From assembly GCA_000721375.1 (NCBI GenBank), contig JOGW01000023.1, forward strand, positions 51,836-115,835: 64,000 bases of DNA, read 5' to 3'. Within the stretch, counting starts at the first letter, position 1. Each line of letters starts with the position of its first letter. The notes under the pieces are model-generated. The model saw only the letters and a program-made list of their open reading frames with translations. It was not told the DNA's origin and did not search any database. Origin of the DNA: Streptomyces sp. NRRL B-3428. Lineage in GTDB: Bacteria; Actinomycetota; Actinomycetes; Streptomycetales; Streptomycetaceae. The translations under genes were made by a program, and so were the position numbers. This document shows, piece by piece, positions 46,044-55,782 of this stretch.

Positions 46044-49000
46044 ATGCCCTTTCCCCCGATCGCCATCGTCGGCCGCGGCTGCGTCCTGCCCGGCGGCGTC
46101 TTCGACCCGGCCGGCCTGTGGCAAACCGTGGCCGAGGGCCGAGTGCACCTGAGCCCTGTGCCCGAGGGCCGTTGGGGCCTGCCCACCCAACGAGTCGTCG
46201 GCAAGCCGGGCGTGCTGGAACCCGACCGCGCCTGGCACTGCGTCGGCGGATACGTCGAGGGGTTCGACGAGCGTTTCGATGCCACCGGATTCGCTCTGCC
46301 GGCCGGTCGACTCGAGTCGCTGGACACTTCGTTCCGCTGGGTCCTGCACGCGGCCCGCGAGGCACTGCGCGAGGCCGGCATCGAGGGCGCGGCCACGTCC
46401 GGGACGGGACTTGTGCTCGGCAACCTCTCCTTTCCCTCACCCGCAATGACGGCGTACGCCGAGGACCAGTGGCGGGCGGGGGAAGCTCGCCCAGCCGCCG
46501 CAGGCGACCCGCGCGCCCGGTTCTCCTCCGCTCTGCCCGCTCATCTCGCGGCCCGAGCGCTCGGGTTGGGCGCGGGCGCTCACGCTCTGGATGCCGCCTG
46601 CGCCTCCTCTCTGTACGCGCTGAAGCTCGCCTGCGACCGGCTGCACGAGCGCACCGCCGACGTGATGCTGGCGGGCGCGGTGAACGGTGCCGACGGTCTG
46701 TTCGTCCATGTGGGCTTCACGGCGTTGTCCGCGCTGAGCCCGACGGGCCGCTCCCGGCCCTTCCACCCGGAGGCAGACGGTCTGGTGCCGGCCGAGGGCG
46801 CGGTCCTGGTCGCCCTGATGCGTCTGGAGGACGCCGTGGCCCAGGGGCGCCGTGTGCTCGGCGTGGTCCGTGCGGCTGGCCTGGCCAACGACGGACGCGC
46901 CAGCGGTCTGCTCGTACCGAGCGAGGAAGGCCAGGAACGGGCCATGCGCGCGGCGTACGAAGGCGCGCGCATCGATCCGGCGTCCGTCTCGCTCCTGGAG
47001 TGCCACGCCACCGGAACGCCGGTCGGCGACAGCACCGAAGTCCGCAGCAGCGCACGGGTGTTCCGTGCCGCACCCGATCTGCCCATCGGCTCGGCCAAGG
47101 GCAACTTCGGGCATCTGATCACCGCGGCGGGCGGGGCCGGACTGCTCAAGGTGCTCGGCGCCATGGAAGCGGGTGTGCGGCCCGGGACTCCTGGCGTGGA
47201 CGACGAGTCCGTGCCCCGATGGCCGACGGCGCCGATGCGGATCGTGCGGGAGGCCGAGGAATGGCCTGGTGCACGACGCGCGGCAGTCAGTGCCTTCGGC
47301 TTCGGCGGCAACAACGCCCATGTCGTCGTCGACGCCTGGGAGGAGGGGCCGGACAAGCTGGCGCAGCGCTACGGGCCGGGGCAGCGCAAGCCGCGCAGGG
47401 GCAAGCAGCGCAAGCGTGCCCAGGTCGCGGTGGTGGCGGTCGGCGCACGAGTGGGTGACGGCCTGGGGGCGGGTGACCTCGCGCGAGCCCTGTTCGAGGG
47501 CGGGGATCTGACCGGCCGGCGCGAGCAGAGCGAAGTGGACCTCGACGGGCTGCCGTTCCCGCCGCGCGACCTGGCCGCCGCCCATTCCCAGCAGCTGCTG
47601 ATCCTGGAGGCGGCGCGTGAGGCGGCGTCCGGCGTGCGGCTGCCACGGGAGCGCACGATGGTGCTCACCGGTATGGGGTGCGATCCCGAGCCGGCGCGGT
47701 TCGGGGCCCGGCTGCGCGCCCCGGACGCCGAGCGGGACGCGTTCGGCCCACCGCTGGACGCGGCCGGCGTGCTCGGCACGATGGCCAATATCACCGCGAA
47801 CCGGGTCAACGCCCAACTGGACCTGGCGGGACCCAGTTTCGCCGTCCACGCCGAAGAAGCGTCCGGTCTTGCCGCCCTGGACATCGCCGCTCGGGCGATC
47901 CGGTCCGGCGAGGCCGACGCGGCGCTCGTGGGTGCCGTGGACCTGTCGCACGAGCCGGTGCACCAGGCAGCCCTCGCGGCACTCGGACGGGAACGGCCGC
48001 CCGGTGACGCGGCGGTCGTCCTCGCCCTCAAAAGCCTGGCCCTGGCCAAGAAGGACGGGGACAGCGTCCTCGCACTGATCGAGGAAACGGAGCAACCGGC
48101 GGGGCTGCGGATCGGGGACGCGTGGCCCTCCGAGCCACAAAAGGCCGCACGGGAGGCCGCCCCCGTCCCGCACTTCGATCCCGCCACACTGTGCGGCGTG
48201 CCGCACGCGGCCAACGGACTGCTGGCCGTGGCCGTGGCGGTCCTCGCCCTGCACCACCAGGCGCGGCCAAGCCCTCGAGGCATCGCACAGCCATGGCTGG
48301 CATCGCGGGTGGCCCAGGTGCGCAGCCGCGTACTCGAAGCTCCCGCGGCGCAGGTCACGTTGCAGGCAGCGGACGTACGAGGCCTGTACACCGGACCCGT
48401 ACCCCGGCTGTACATGTACTCCGGCCCCGACCGCGCCGGTGTGCTCGACGCCCTTTCGGCGGCCACCGAATCCTCGCGGGGACCCGCGCGGCTCGCGCTC
48501 GTCGCGGCCGGCCCGAATGAGCTGGACGAGCTGCGGCAGTCCGCGCGGCGGTGGCTCCTGGGCGAGGCACCGCAGCCGCTGGGTGCCGTATTCCGTGAGA
48601 CTCCGGTCGTCGGGGAGATCGCCTTCACCTTCGGCAGCGGGGCGGCCACGTACGCCGGGATGGGCCGCGAACTCGCCCTGGCTGCCCCGGACTTGGTACG
48701 GCTCCTGCAGCAGAGGGCCGGTTCGCTCCAGGACATCGCCGACTGGCTCTACAACGGGGACGGCAAGCCGAAGCGACTGATCCAACAGGTCTGGGGAGCC
48801 TCCTACCTGTCCCAGCTGCACGCTCTGGTGACACGCGACGTCCTGCGCATCACCCCGCAGGCGACGGTGGGCTACTCCTCCGGCGAGACCAGTGCCTTGA
48901 TCAGCATGGGCGCATGGACCGATCTGTCGGGGCTCTGCCGCGACACCGGTGCTTCGACCTTGTTCACGGAGGAACTGACCGGTTCGTTCGAGGCGGTACG

Positions 49001-52000
49001 CAGGGTGTGGCGGCGCGAGGGGATCGAGGGCGAGCGCTGGACCGCGTACCTCGTCGGCGCCGACGCCACCCAGGTGCGCCGGGCCCTGGAGGGCGAACCC
49101 GCAGTTCATCTGATGGGCATCAACTCCCCCGACTGCTGCACACTCGGCGGCGAACCCGGCGCCTGCGCCCGAGTCCTGCGGCGCCTGGCGCCCGAGTACG
49201 AGATTCCGCTGGGCTATGAGATGGCCGCGCACGCTCCCGTGCTCAACGAGGTGCGCGATGCCTGGCGACAGCTGCATCTGCGTCCGACCCGACCCGTGCC
49301 CGGCGTCCGCTTCTACACCTGCGGCACACATGAGCACTACACCGCGAGCGCGAACGCCGCAGCCGACGCGTTCACCTCGCAGGTGGTCAACACCGTCGAC
49401 TTCGTGGGCACGGTGGAACGCGCCTGGCAGGACGGCGTACGGATCTTCATCGAGCACGGCCCCAAGTCGCTGTGCACCGACTGGATCCGCCGCATCCTGG
49501 GCGAGCGGGAGCATCTCGCCGTCGCCCTCGACGCCCCCGACCGCCATGACGTACGCCATCTGATGCGCGTGGTGGCCGAACTGGCCGCCGCAGGTGTGCC
49601 GTTGGACTCCGGCGCACTCCACGACCTGCTGGCCGCCGCCTCACCCCCGCGCCCGCAGCGCGGCGGCCGGCAGCTCACGTTCCCGGCGCATCCGCCTGCC
49701 GTACGACTGGCAGATCCGCAGCCCCTGACCGCGGCCACGCGACAGGCCGAGCCGGCTGCGCATCGGATGGCGGCGGCGCCCGCCCTGCCTCCGGTACGCG
49801 TGGCGGACACCTACCCGCCGGGCGAGAGTGCGGCCTGTGCACCGAGTGGGGGCGTGCCCCGGCCGCCGAACGGGAGGGTGCCTAGCCCGACGGCCGGAAC
49901 CGCCCCCCTCTCCCCCCGGCTTCAGGCTCCCCTGCCCCGGGGCGCGGCCGCGACGGGCACGGCGCATCCGGCAGCAACCATCGCCGCGCACCACAGCGCC
50001 GTAGCCCAGAGCCATCAGACCTTCCTCGCGCTGCAGGACCAGCTGCACCAGCGCTTCCTCACCACACGAGGGCGCGCCTCGGCCCTGCTCCTGCGGACCG
50101 CCCCTCCCACCTCACCGGTCACCACGGCTGCACCGCGTCCGGGCGATTCCCCACCGACGCCACCGGGACCTCCCGCGCCCACGGCGAGTACCGGGCCCGC
50201 GGCGAGTGCCGGGCCCGCCCCCCTCTTCTCCCGGAGCCAGCTCGAACACCTCGCCTCCGGCCGCATCTCCGACCTGTTCGGTCCGCTCTTCGCCGCGCAG
50301 GACGGCTACGCCCGCCAGACCCGTATGCCCCGGCCGCCGATGCTCCTGGCGGACCGTGTCACCTCCATCGACGCCGAACCCGCAACCCTCGGCACCGGCA
50401 CCATCCGCACCGAGACGGACGTGCCCAGGGACGCCTGGTACCTGGATCCGACCGGGCGGATGCCGGCCGGGATCATGGTCGAGGCCGGCCAGGCGGACCT
50501 GCTTCTGATCAGCTGGCTGGGCATCGACCTGGTCAATCGCGGGGAGCGCGCCTACCGGCTGCTCGGCTGCGAGTTGACGTATCACGCGAGCCCTCCCGTG
50601 CCGGGCGAGACGCTCCGCTACGAGATCACCATCGACGGGCACGCGGAACACAACGGCATCCGGTTGTTCTTCTTCCGGTACGAATGCCGTGACGCGACCG
50701 GTGCGCTGCGCCTGTCGGTGCGCAACGGCCAGGCGGGATTCTTCACGGATGCCGAACTCGCCGACAGTCAGGGCGTGTTGTGGAGCCCGTCCGAACTGCC
50801 TGCGCCCAGCGCTGCCGCCGAGGAGCCACCCCTCACCTGCACCCGCAGCGGCTTCGGCCCCGAGCAGATCCGCGCGTTCGCGGCCGGCCGGCCCGCCGAC
50901 TGCTTCGGGCCCGGTTGGGAGGAGACACGGGCGCATGTCCGCACGCCCCGCATCGCCGACGGCAAGATGCTGCTCCTGGACGAGGTCACCGATTTCGACC
51001 CGTCGGGCGGTCCGCACGGGCTCGGCTATCTCCGCGCGGAGCTGCCGCTGCGCCCCGACAGCTGGTTCTTCGACGGGCATTTCCACAACGACCCTTGTAT
51101 GCCGGGCACCTTGATGTTCGAGGGCTGCCTTCAAGCGATGGCCGTCCATATGACGGCGCTCGGCCACACCGTCACCCGCGACGGCTGGCGCTTCGAACCG
51201 GAACCGGGCCGGACCGTGCCCATGCGCTGCCGGGGCCAGGCGACACCCGACAGCAGGCTTCTCGTGTACGAGGTGTACGTCACGCAGATGACGCAGGGGC
51301 CCGAACCCACCCTTGTCGCCGACCTGTTGTGCACCGTGGACGGGGTCAAGGCCTTCCACGCGCAGGGCGTCGCGCTGCGCCTGGTGCCCGACTGGCCGCT
51401 GTCCCACTGGCGTGACCTTGGCCCGCCCGCACAGCAGCGCACGTCCGCACCGGTGCCGCCGCGTGAACTCGGCGGGCTCGTCGGTCACAGCGAGCAGCGT
51501 CCGGTCGCCACCGCGCAGGGGGTGCGCTTCGACTACGGCTCACTCCTCGCCTGCGCCTGGGGCCGGCCCACCGAGGCGTTCGGTTCGGCCTATGCGTCGC
51601 TGGACGGGCCACGCCGGATGGCACGGCTGCCCGGGCCTCCGTACCACTTCATGAGCCGGGTCATTGACGTCGAGGGGCCGCTCGGCGGGATGCGGCCGGG
51701 CAGCCGGGTCACCGCCGAGTACGACGTCCCCGACGAGGTCTGGTACCGGTCCGAGAACGGCAACCCCACCATGCCGTTCTCCGTACTCCTCGAAGTCGCC
51801 CTGCAACCCTGCGGCTGGCTGGCCTCGTACACGGGCGAGATGCCCCAGGGCATGGCCGACCTGCTGTTTCGCAACCTGGATGGCACCGGCACAGTCGTGG
51901 GGGAAGTCCCGCCCGGGACACGGGTGCTGCGCAGCGAGGTCGAGCTCGTCGAGGTCTCACGCTTCGGCGGCATGGTCATCGAGTCGTTCACCGTGCGCTG

Positions 52001-53924
52001 CCGAGCCGACGGGCACACCGTGTTCACGCTCGACACGGTCTTCGGCTTCTTCCCACCGGAGTCGTTCGCGGACCAGGCAGGGCTCCCCGCCTCGGACGAA
52101 GAGCGCACCCGCCTGGCCCTGCCCTGCGCGCGGACGGTCGACTTGACCGAGCGGCCCGCCCGGTACTGCTCGGGGGAGCTACGGCTTCCCGGCCCCATGC
52201 TCCTGATGATCGACCAGGTCACCGGGTACTGGCCGGACGGCGGTGCGGCCGGGCTCGGGCGGCTCAGGGCACAGAAGCGGGTCGATCCCGGTGAGTGGTT
52301 CTTCCGTGCGCACTTCTTCCAGGATCCGGTGCAGCCGGGCTCCCTCGGTCTCGAGGCCATGGTCCAGCTGCTCCAGTTCCATCTCCTGGAGACGGGGGCC
52401 GGCGACGAGGTGCCGCATCCGCGCTTCGAACCCCTCATGACCGGGCGGGAGTTCACCTGGAAGTACCGCGGTCAGGTCGTGCCGTCGAACTCGATGATCA
52501 CCGTCGAAATGGAGATCACCGAAGCGGGTACCGACGCACTCGGCCCGTACGCCGTGGCCGAGGCGTGGCTCTGGGTCGACGGGCTGCGGATCTATCACGC
52601 GGCAGGGATCGGTATGCGGGTGGTGTCCGGCACCGGCGGGCAGGCGACCGACCGCCTCGTGTCGCGGCTCGATCCCGAACTTGACCGCTGGCTCGGCGAC
52701 CATCGGCCGAACCACACCGTGCCGTGTCTGCCGATGATGTCGGTGGCGAACGAGCTGGCCACGGCGGTGGCCCGGCGCACCGGGCGGCGGGTGACCGAGG
52801 TCAGAGACGTACAGCTCCGGCGCTGGGTGACCGTGACCCGTCCGGTGACGCTGCGCGTCGAGGCCGAGGCGACCCAAACGCCGGGCGAGTGGGCCGCGCG
52901 GCTGCGCGTATGGCCCGATCAGGCCGAAGGCGAGACCGAAACTGAGACCGAAACTGAGACCGAAGCCGAGACCGATCGCCGGACCGAGGGGACGGCTTGG
53001 GCCGACGCGCCGGCCGGAGCCGAACCGGCTGCCGAACCGGCTGCCGAGGGCAGGGTGCTCGTCGGTGAACCCGCTCCGCCGCCAACACCGTTCGCCCCGC
53101 TGGCGGACCTGGAGACCATCGCGGACATCTATGTGCCGCAGCGTCTCCCCCACGGACCTGCTTTCCACTACCTCACCGAGCTGCGGATGGGCGGCTCCGG
53201 TTCCTCGGCCGTGCTCGACGCGGCCGCCGGATCGGTGCCGTACGGGCTCCTGCACCAAGGGCTCCTCGACGCGCTCACCCACACCATCCCGCATGCCGAC
53301 CTGGGACGCTGGTCGTCCGACGTACAGCCAGGGTTGGTCGCCTACCCGCATCGCATCGACCATCTGCGCTTCCATGACGCTGTTCCCCGGAGCGGCAGGC
53401 TCTCGGTGGAGACAAGGTTCGTCGGCTTCGAGGATGTGGAGCACCGCCACCCTGTCATCGACGTCCAGGTGTCCTCGGGCGGCCGCGTCCTCATCTCGCT
53501 GCGCCTGATCGAACTCCTCTACCCGGCCGACGCGTTGCTGGCCGCTGTGCCACCGCGGCACCGCGGCACCTTCTACCGCGACCGGCGCCCGGCCCCGGGC
53601 TCCCGAGGCATCTCGAGCACGGAGCGAGGTGTCACCACGCTGAGCGCACGGGCGGTCCACACCACGGACTGGATTCCGGGCACGCTCGCGCACATCTACC
53701 GGCTGCCGGCCGAACTACGCGGCCGTGAACGGATGAGACACATCGCCGTGGCTGACCACGTGGCGTGGCTGGCCGATGTGCACCCGTCCGAGGTGGAGGT
53801 CGCACCCGACGCACGCACCGCGACGCTGCGCGGTGGGTCCCGGCGGACCTTTCCGGTCCAGGTCACCCACCTCCCGGGCGGACTCGTCCAGGTCACCGAC
53901 GACGATCTGCAGGAGGAACGATGA
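46044..53924 (+). CDS. pfaC: PUFA-like synthase KS-CLF-AT-DH-DH-(PS-DH)
   Basis: A 2626-residue protein. KS (Cys near 186, DAACASSLYAL; FGHLITAAG); chain-length factor, KS-like with Cys replaced by Glu (VHAEEASGLAAL, near 605); AT with GYSSGETSAL near 942; a linker with AVAQSHQTFLALQ; two FabA-type double hotdogs, each with one degenerate (TGRMPAGIMVE; GNPTMPFSVLLE) and one active half (GHFHNDPCMPGTLMFEG near 1678; AHFFQDPVQPGSLGLEA near 2089). A C-terminal PS-DH-like double hotdog (about 2220-2495) is split by a Glu/Thr repeat, and a short tail follows. The KS-CLF-AT-DH-DH order is that of myxobacterial Pfa3, where PfaB is merged into PfaC. The next gene overlaps by ATGA. Confidence 0.92.
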   Translation: MPFPPIAIVGRGCVLPGGVFDPAGLWQTVAEGRVHLSPVPEGRWGLPTQRVVGKPGVLEPDRAWHCVGGYVEGFDERFDATGFALPAGRLESLDTSFRWVLHAAREALREAGIEGAATSGTGLVLGNLSFPSPAMTAYAEDQWRAGEARPAAAGDPRARFSSALPAHLAARALGLGAGAHALDAACASSLYALKLACDRLHERTADVMLAGAVNGADGLFVHVGFTALSALSPTGRSRPFHPEADGLVPAEGAVLVALMRLEDAVAQGRRVLGVVRAAGLANDGRASGLLVPSEEGQERAMRAAYEGARIDPASVSLLECHATGTPVGDSTEVRSSARVFRAAPDLPIGSAKGNFGHLITAAGGAGLLKVLGAMEAGVRPGTPGVDDESVPRWPTAPMRIVREAEEWPGARRAAVSAFGFGGNNAHVVVDAWEEGPDKLAQRYGPGQRKPRRGKQRKRAQVAVVAVGARVGDGLGAGDLARALFEGGDLTGRREQSEVDLDGLPFPPRDLAAAHSQQLLILEAAREAASGVRLPRERTMVLTGMGCDPEPARFGARLRAPDAERDAFGPPLDAAGVLGTMANITANRVNAQLDLAGPSFAVHAEEASGLAALDIAARAIRSGEADAALVGAVDLSHEPVHQAALAALGRERPPGDAAVVLALKSLALAKKDGDSVLALIEETEQPAGLRIGDAWPSEPQKAAREAAPVPHFDPATLCGVPHAANGLLAVAVAVLALHHQARPSPRGIAQPWLASRVAQVRSRVLEAPAAQVTLQAADVRGLYTGPVPRLYMYSGPDRAGVLDALSAATESSRGPARLALVAAGPNELDELRQSARRWLLGEAPQPLGAVFRETPVVGEIAFTFGSGAATYAGMGRELALAAPDLVRLLQQRAGSLQDIADWLYNGDGKPKRLIQQVWGASYLSQLHALVTRDVLRITPQATVGYSSGETSALISMGAWTDLSGLCRDTGASTLFTEELTGSFEAVRRVWRREGIEGERWTAYLVGADATQVRRALEGEPAVHLMGINSPDCCTLGGEPGACARVLRRLAPEYEIPLGYEMAAHAPVLNEVRDAWRQLHLRPTRPVPGVRFYTCGTHEHYTASANAAADAFTSQVVNTVDFVGTVERAWQDGVRIFIEHGPKSLCTDWIRRILGEREHLAVALDAPDRHDVRHLMRVVAELAAAGVPLDSGALHDLLAAASPPRPQRGGRQLTFPAHPPAVRLADPQPLTAATRQAEPAAHRMAAAPALPPVRVADTYPPGESAACAPSGGVPRPPNGRVPSPTAGTAPLSPRLQAPLPRGAAATGTAHPAATIAAHHSAVAQSHQTFLALQDQLHQRFLTTRGRASALLLRTAPPTSPVTTAAPRPGDSPPTPPGPPAPTASTGPAASAGPAPLFSRSQLEHLASGRISDLFGPLFAAQDGYARQTRMPRPPMLLADRVTSIDAEPATLGTGTIRTETDVPRDAWYLDPTGRMPAGIMVEAGQADLLLISWLGIDLVNRGERAYRLLGCELTYHASPPVPGETLRYEITIDGHAEHNGIRLFFFRYECRDATGALRLSVRNGQAGFFTDAELADSQGVLWSPSELPAPSAAAEEPPLTCTRSGFGPEQIRAFAAGRPADCFGPGWEETRAHVRTPRIADGKMLLLDEVTDFDPSGGPHGLGYLRAELPLRPDSWFFDGHFHNDPCMPGTLMFEGCLQAMAVHMTALGHTVTRDGWRFEPEPGRTVPMRCRGQATPDSRLLVYEVYVTQMTQGPEPTLVADLLCTVDGVKAFHAQGVALRLVPDWPLSHWRDLGPPAQQRTSAPVPPRELGGLVGHSEQRPVATAQGVRFDYGSLLACAWGRPTEAFGSAYASLDGPRRMARLPGPPYHFMSRVIDVEGPLGGMRPGSRVTAEYDVPDEVWYRSENGNPTMPFSVLLEVALQPCGWLASYTGEMPQGMADLLFRNLDGTGTVVGEVPPGTRVLRSEVELVEVSRFGGMVIESFTVRCRADGHTVFTLDTVFGFFPPESFADQAGLPASDEERTRLALPCARTVDLTERPARYCSGELRLPGPMLLMIDQVTGYWPDGGAAGLGRLRAQKRVDPGEWFFRAHFFQDPVQPGSLGLEAMVQLLQFHLLETGAGDEVPHPRFEPLMTGREFTWKYRGQVVPSNSMITVEMEITEAGTDALGPYAVAEAWLWVDGLRIYHAAGIGMRVVSGTGGQATDRLVSRLDPELDRWLGDHRPNHTVPCLPMMSVANELATAVARRTGRRVTEVRDVQLRRWVTVTRPVTLRVEAEATQTPGEWAARLRVWPDQAEGETETETETETEAETDRRTEGTAWADAPAGAEPAAEPAAEGRVLVGEPAPPPTPFAPLADLETIADIYVPQRLPHGPAFHYLTELRMGGSGSSAVLDAAAGSVPYGLLHQGLLDALTHTIPHADLGRWSSDVQPGLVAYPHRIDHLRFHDAVPRSGRLSVETRFVGFEDVEHRHPVIDVQVSSGGRVLISLRLIELLYPADALLAAVPPRHRGTFYRDRRPAPGSRGISSTERGVTTLSARAVHTTDWIPGTLAHIYRLPAELRGRERMRHIAVADHVAWLADVHPSEVEVAPDARTATLRGGSRRTFPVQVTHLPGGLVQVTDDDLQEER
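52932..52979 (+). repeat. 12-base in-frame tandem repeat in pfaC
   Basis: GAGACCGAAACT occurs twice, then GAGACCGAAGCC and GAGACCGATCGC. It encodes ETETETETEAETD, an acidic flexible linker between the two hotdogs of the C-terminal PS-DH-like domain. Length variation by slippage would keep the frame. Confidence 0.85.
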
Positions 53925-54655
53925 GCAGCAGCACCTGGCCCCCGGTCCCCAAGCCCCCGGTCCTCGCCCCCGTACCCCTGAGCCGTGTCCTGCCCGACGG
54001 CGTGTCCTGGGCAGAAGCGCCCATCCCCATGCCAGGACGCCCGAAGCTGCTGCCTGCCGAGGAGTCCGCGGCCGCCGGCTCCTTCCCAGAGCGCTACCAG
54101 GACTTCCTCGCCGGACGCGCCTGCGCGCACCACGCCATGGTGCGCCTGGGGGTACCGGGCGCCCGTCGCATCCCTGTGCTGCGCGGCGACCACCGCGAGC
54201 CCCTGTGGCCACGGGGTGTGGTGGGTTCCATCACCCACCGGGCCGGCTACTGCGCCGCCGTCGTCGCGCGCAGCCGTCACTTCGCGGGGATCGGCATCGA
54301 CGCGGAACTTGCGGAGCCCATGCCGCCGGACGTCGTACAGGACTTCTGCACGGAGGGCGAACGCACCTGGCTGCGCGCGCACGAGGACGACGGGATCCCT
54401 TGGGCGACGGTCCTGTTCAGCGCCAAGGAGAGCCTGTACAAGGCGTGGTTCCCCCTCGCCCGCAGCTGGCTCGACCATCGCGACGCCGAGCTCACCCCCG
54501 ACCCGGCGAGCCGCACGATCAGGATCCGTCTGGCGCCTGCCCACCGGGAGCAGCTGGCCCGGTACGGCACTCCGCAGTGCACCTTCGCTGTCGCCGACCC
54601 GCACATCGCCACCTTTGTGAGCATCCCCACGCGACCACGCCGGTTCGAGCGCTGA
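53921..54655 (+). CDS. 4'-phosphopantetheinyl transferase (EntD-type)
   Basis: A 244-residue Sfp/EntD-group enzyme that attaches phosphopantetheine from CoA to the ACP serine. ATG 53921 overlaps the pfaC stop. Seen: RACAHHAMVRLG, VVGSITHRAGYCAAVVA, the Mg-binding FAGIGIDAELAEPM (GIDxE) and LFSAKESLYKAWFPL (KESxxK). Its length and the FLAGRACAH opening place it with EntD-like enterobactin-type transferases, not with AcpS. The gene is coupled to the synthase and almost surely activates the single ACP in PfaA. Confidence 0.94.
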   Translation: MSSSTWPPVPKPPVLAPVPLSRVLPDGVSWAEAPIPMPGRPKLLPAEESAAAGSFPERYQDFLAGRACAHHAMVRLGVPGARRIPVLRGDHREPLWPRGVVGSITHRAGYCAAVVARSRHFAGIGIDAELAEPMPPDVVQDFCTEGERTWLRAHEDDGIPWATVLFSAKESLYKAWFPLARSWLDHRDAELTPDPASRTIRIRLAPAHREQLARYGTPQCTFAVADPHIATFVSIPTRPRRFER

Positions 54656-54685
54656 GCGCTGAGTGCTGAGTGCTGAGCGCCGAGC
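54651..54685. repeat. 7-base tandem repeat spanning the PPTase stop
   Basis: Five copies of GCTGAGY (GCTGAGC, GCTGAGT, GCTGAGT, GCTGAGC, GCCGAGC) run in a row. The PPTase TGA (54653-54655) is inside the first copy, so repeat number changes would not alter the protein but would alter the spacing to the next gene. Confidence 0.85.
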
Positions 54686-54726
54686 CGCCGTTTCCCTTGC
54701 ACCTCACCGCAATTGGAGGCACGAGC

Positions 54727-55701
54727 ATGTCCCGTCCCACCGCCACCACCGCTACCGCCACCGCCACCGCCACCGCCACCGAGTCAGCGCCCGGGACCGC
54801 CGCCGCGTTCACTCCTGCCGACCCCTTCGGCAGGCCCGTGGCCGTCATCGGCGCGGGCGCCCTCGGCCGGCGTATCGGCCTGATGTTCGCCGCGCGCGGC
54901 GGCGCCGTCCGCCTGTACGACCCCTCCGTCCGGGCCCGCGCCGACGCCGACGAGTTCATCGCCGCGCGGCTGCCTGAGGTCGTCGGGCGCCTGGACGACG
55001 GCACCGCCGGTCAGGTGCGCTGCGTGGAGTCGGTGGCCGAGGCCGTCGCCGACGCCTGGCTGGTGGTGGAGGCCGTACCGGAGGAACTTACGCTCAAGCG
55101 TCGGGTGCTTGCGGAACTCGACCGGCTTGCGCCGCCGGACGCTGTCCTTGCGAGCAACTCCTCGTCGTACCCGACCGGGCGCCTCGTCGACGGAGTGCGT
55201 CACACCACCCGCGTGATCAATCTGCACTTCTATCTGCCGCCCGAGATGAACGTGGTCGAAGTGATGTCCTGCGGCACCACCGACCGAAGCGTCATCGACC
55301 TCGTACTCGACGAACTCCCGCGCTACGGGCTGCACCCCTTCGAGGCACGGGCCGAAAGCACGGGCTTCATCTTCAACCGCATCTGGGCCGCCATCAAACG
55401 GGAGTGCCTGTGGGTGGTCGCCGACGGCGTGGCCACACCCGAGGAGATCGACGCCATCTGGCGCCTCAACTCCGGTTCCCCCGCTGCCCCGTTCCGGCTG
55501 ATGGATGTCGTGGGCCTCGACGTCGTCCTCGACATCGAGCAGGCCTACGCGGCCGAACGCCCTCATCTGCCGGAAGCACCGCGCACCCTCCTGAGGAGCT
55601 ACCTCGAAGCCGGCCGGCTCGGCGTGAAGAGCGGCCGCGGCTTCTACGAGGACTATCCGGAGCCGGCACCGTCCGCACCCGCCGATCCTGCCGGACCGTG
55701 A
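54727..55701 (+). CDS. 3-hydroxyacyl-CoA dehydrogenase family protein
   Basis: A 324-residue NAD-dependent dehydrogenase; ATG 54727 after GGAGG. A low-complexity Thr/Ala leader (residues 5-18) precedes the Rossmann motif VIGAGALGRRIGLMFAARG. Then come VVEAVPEELTLKRRVLAELD, SNSSSYPTGRLV, and LHFYLPPEMNVVEVM, where the family's catalytic His of the GxHFxxP block is kept. The C-terminal helical domain has GFIFNRIWAAIKRE and LDVVLDIEQAYAAER, ending KSGRGFYEDY. It resembles FadB-type or 3-hydroxybutyryl-CoA dehydrogenases (about 290-320 residues). In this operon it may oxidise a beta-hydroxyacyl thioester made by the synthase to the beta-keto form, setting up the next enzyme. Confidence 0.9.
   Translation: MSRPTATTATATATATATESAPGTAAAFTPADPFGRPVAVIGAGALGRRIGLMFAARGGAVRLYDPSVRARADADEFIAARLPEVVGRLDDGTAGQVRCVESVAEAVADAWLVVEAVPEELTLKRRVLAELDRLAPPDAVLASNSSSYPTGRLVDGVRHTTRVINLHFYLPPEMNVVEVMSCGTTDRSVIDLVLDELPRYGLHPFEARAESTGFIFNRIWAAIKRECLWVVADGVATPEEIDAIWRLNSGSPAAPFRLMDVVGLDVVLDIEQAYAAERPHLPEAPRTLLRSYLEAGRLGVKSGRGFYEDYPEPAPSAPADPAGP
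54737..54782 (+). repeat. hexamer repeat encoding a Thr/Ala leader
   Basis: CCACCG/CTACCG-type hexamers (mainly ACCGCC) repeat about seven times at the very start of the dehydrogenase gene, encoding alternating Thr-Ala. The leader lies before the Rossmann core and is probably disordered. Confidence 0.8.
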
Positions 55702-55743
55702 AACGAGAACCGAGAGCCGAGAACATCGATCGATTTCGATCAA

Positions 55744-55773
55744 GATCGAGTGAGATCGAGTGAGATCGAGAAG
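55744..55773 (+). repeat. 10-base tandem repeat upstream of the decarboxylase-like gene
   Basis: GATCGAGTGA is present twice and then as GATCGAGAAG; the third copy merges into the GAAGGGA ribosome site of the next gene. A related GATCGATTTCGATCAAGATCGAG run lies just before. Copy changes would shift spacing between the dehydrogenase stop and this start. Confidence 0.8.
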
Positions 55774-55782
55774 GGATCCGCC

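Noticed and set aside
46437..49622. 1061-residue minus-strand frame
   Set aside because: Complement of pfaC; long only because GC-rich coding DNA suppresses stops on the other strand.
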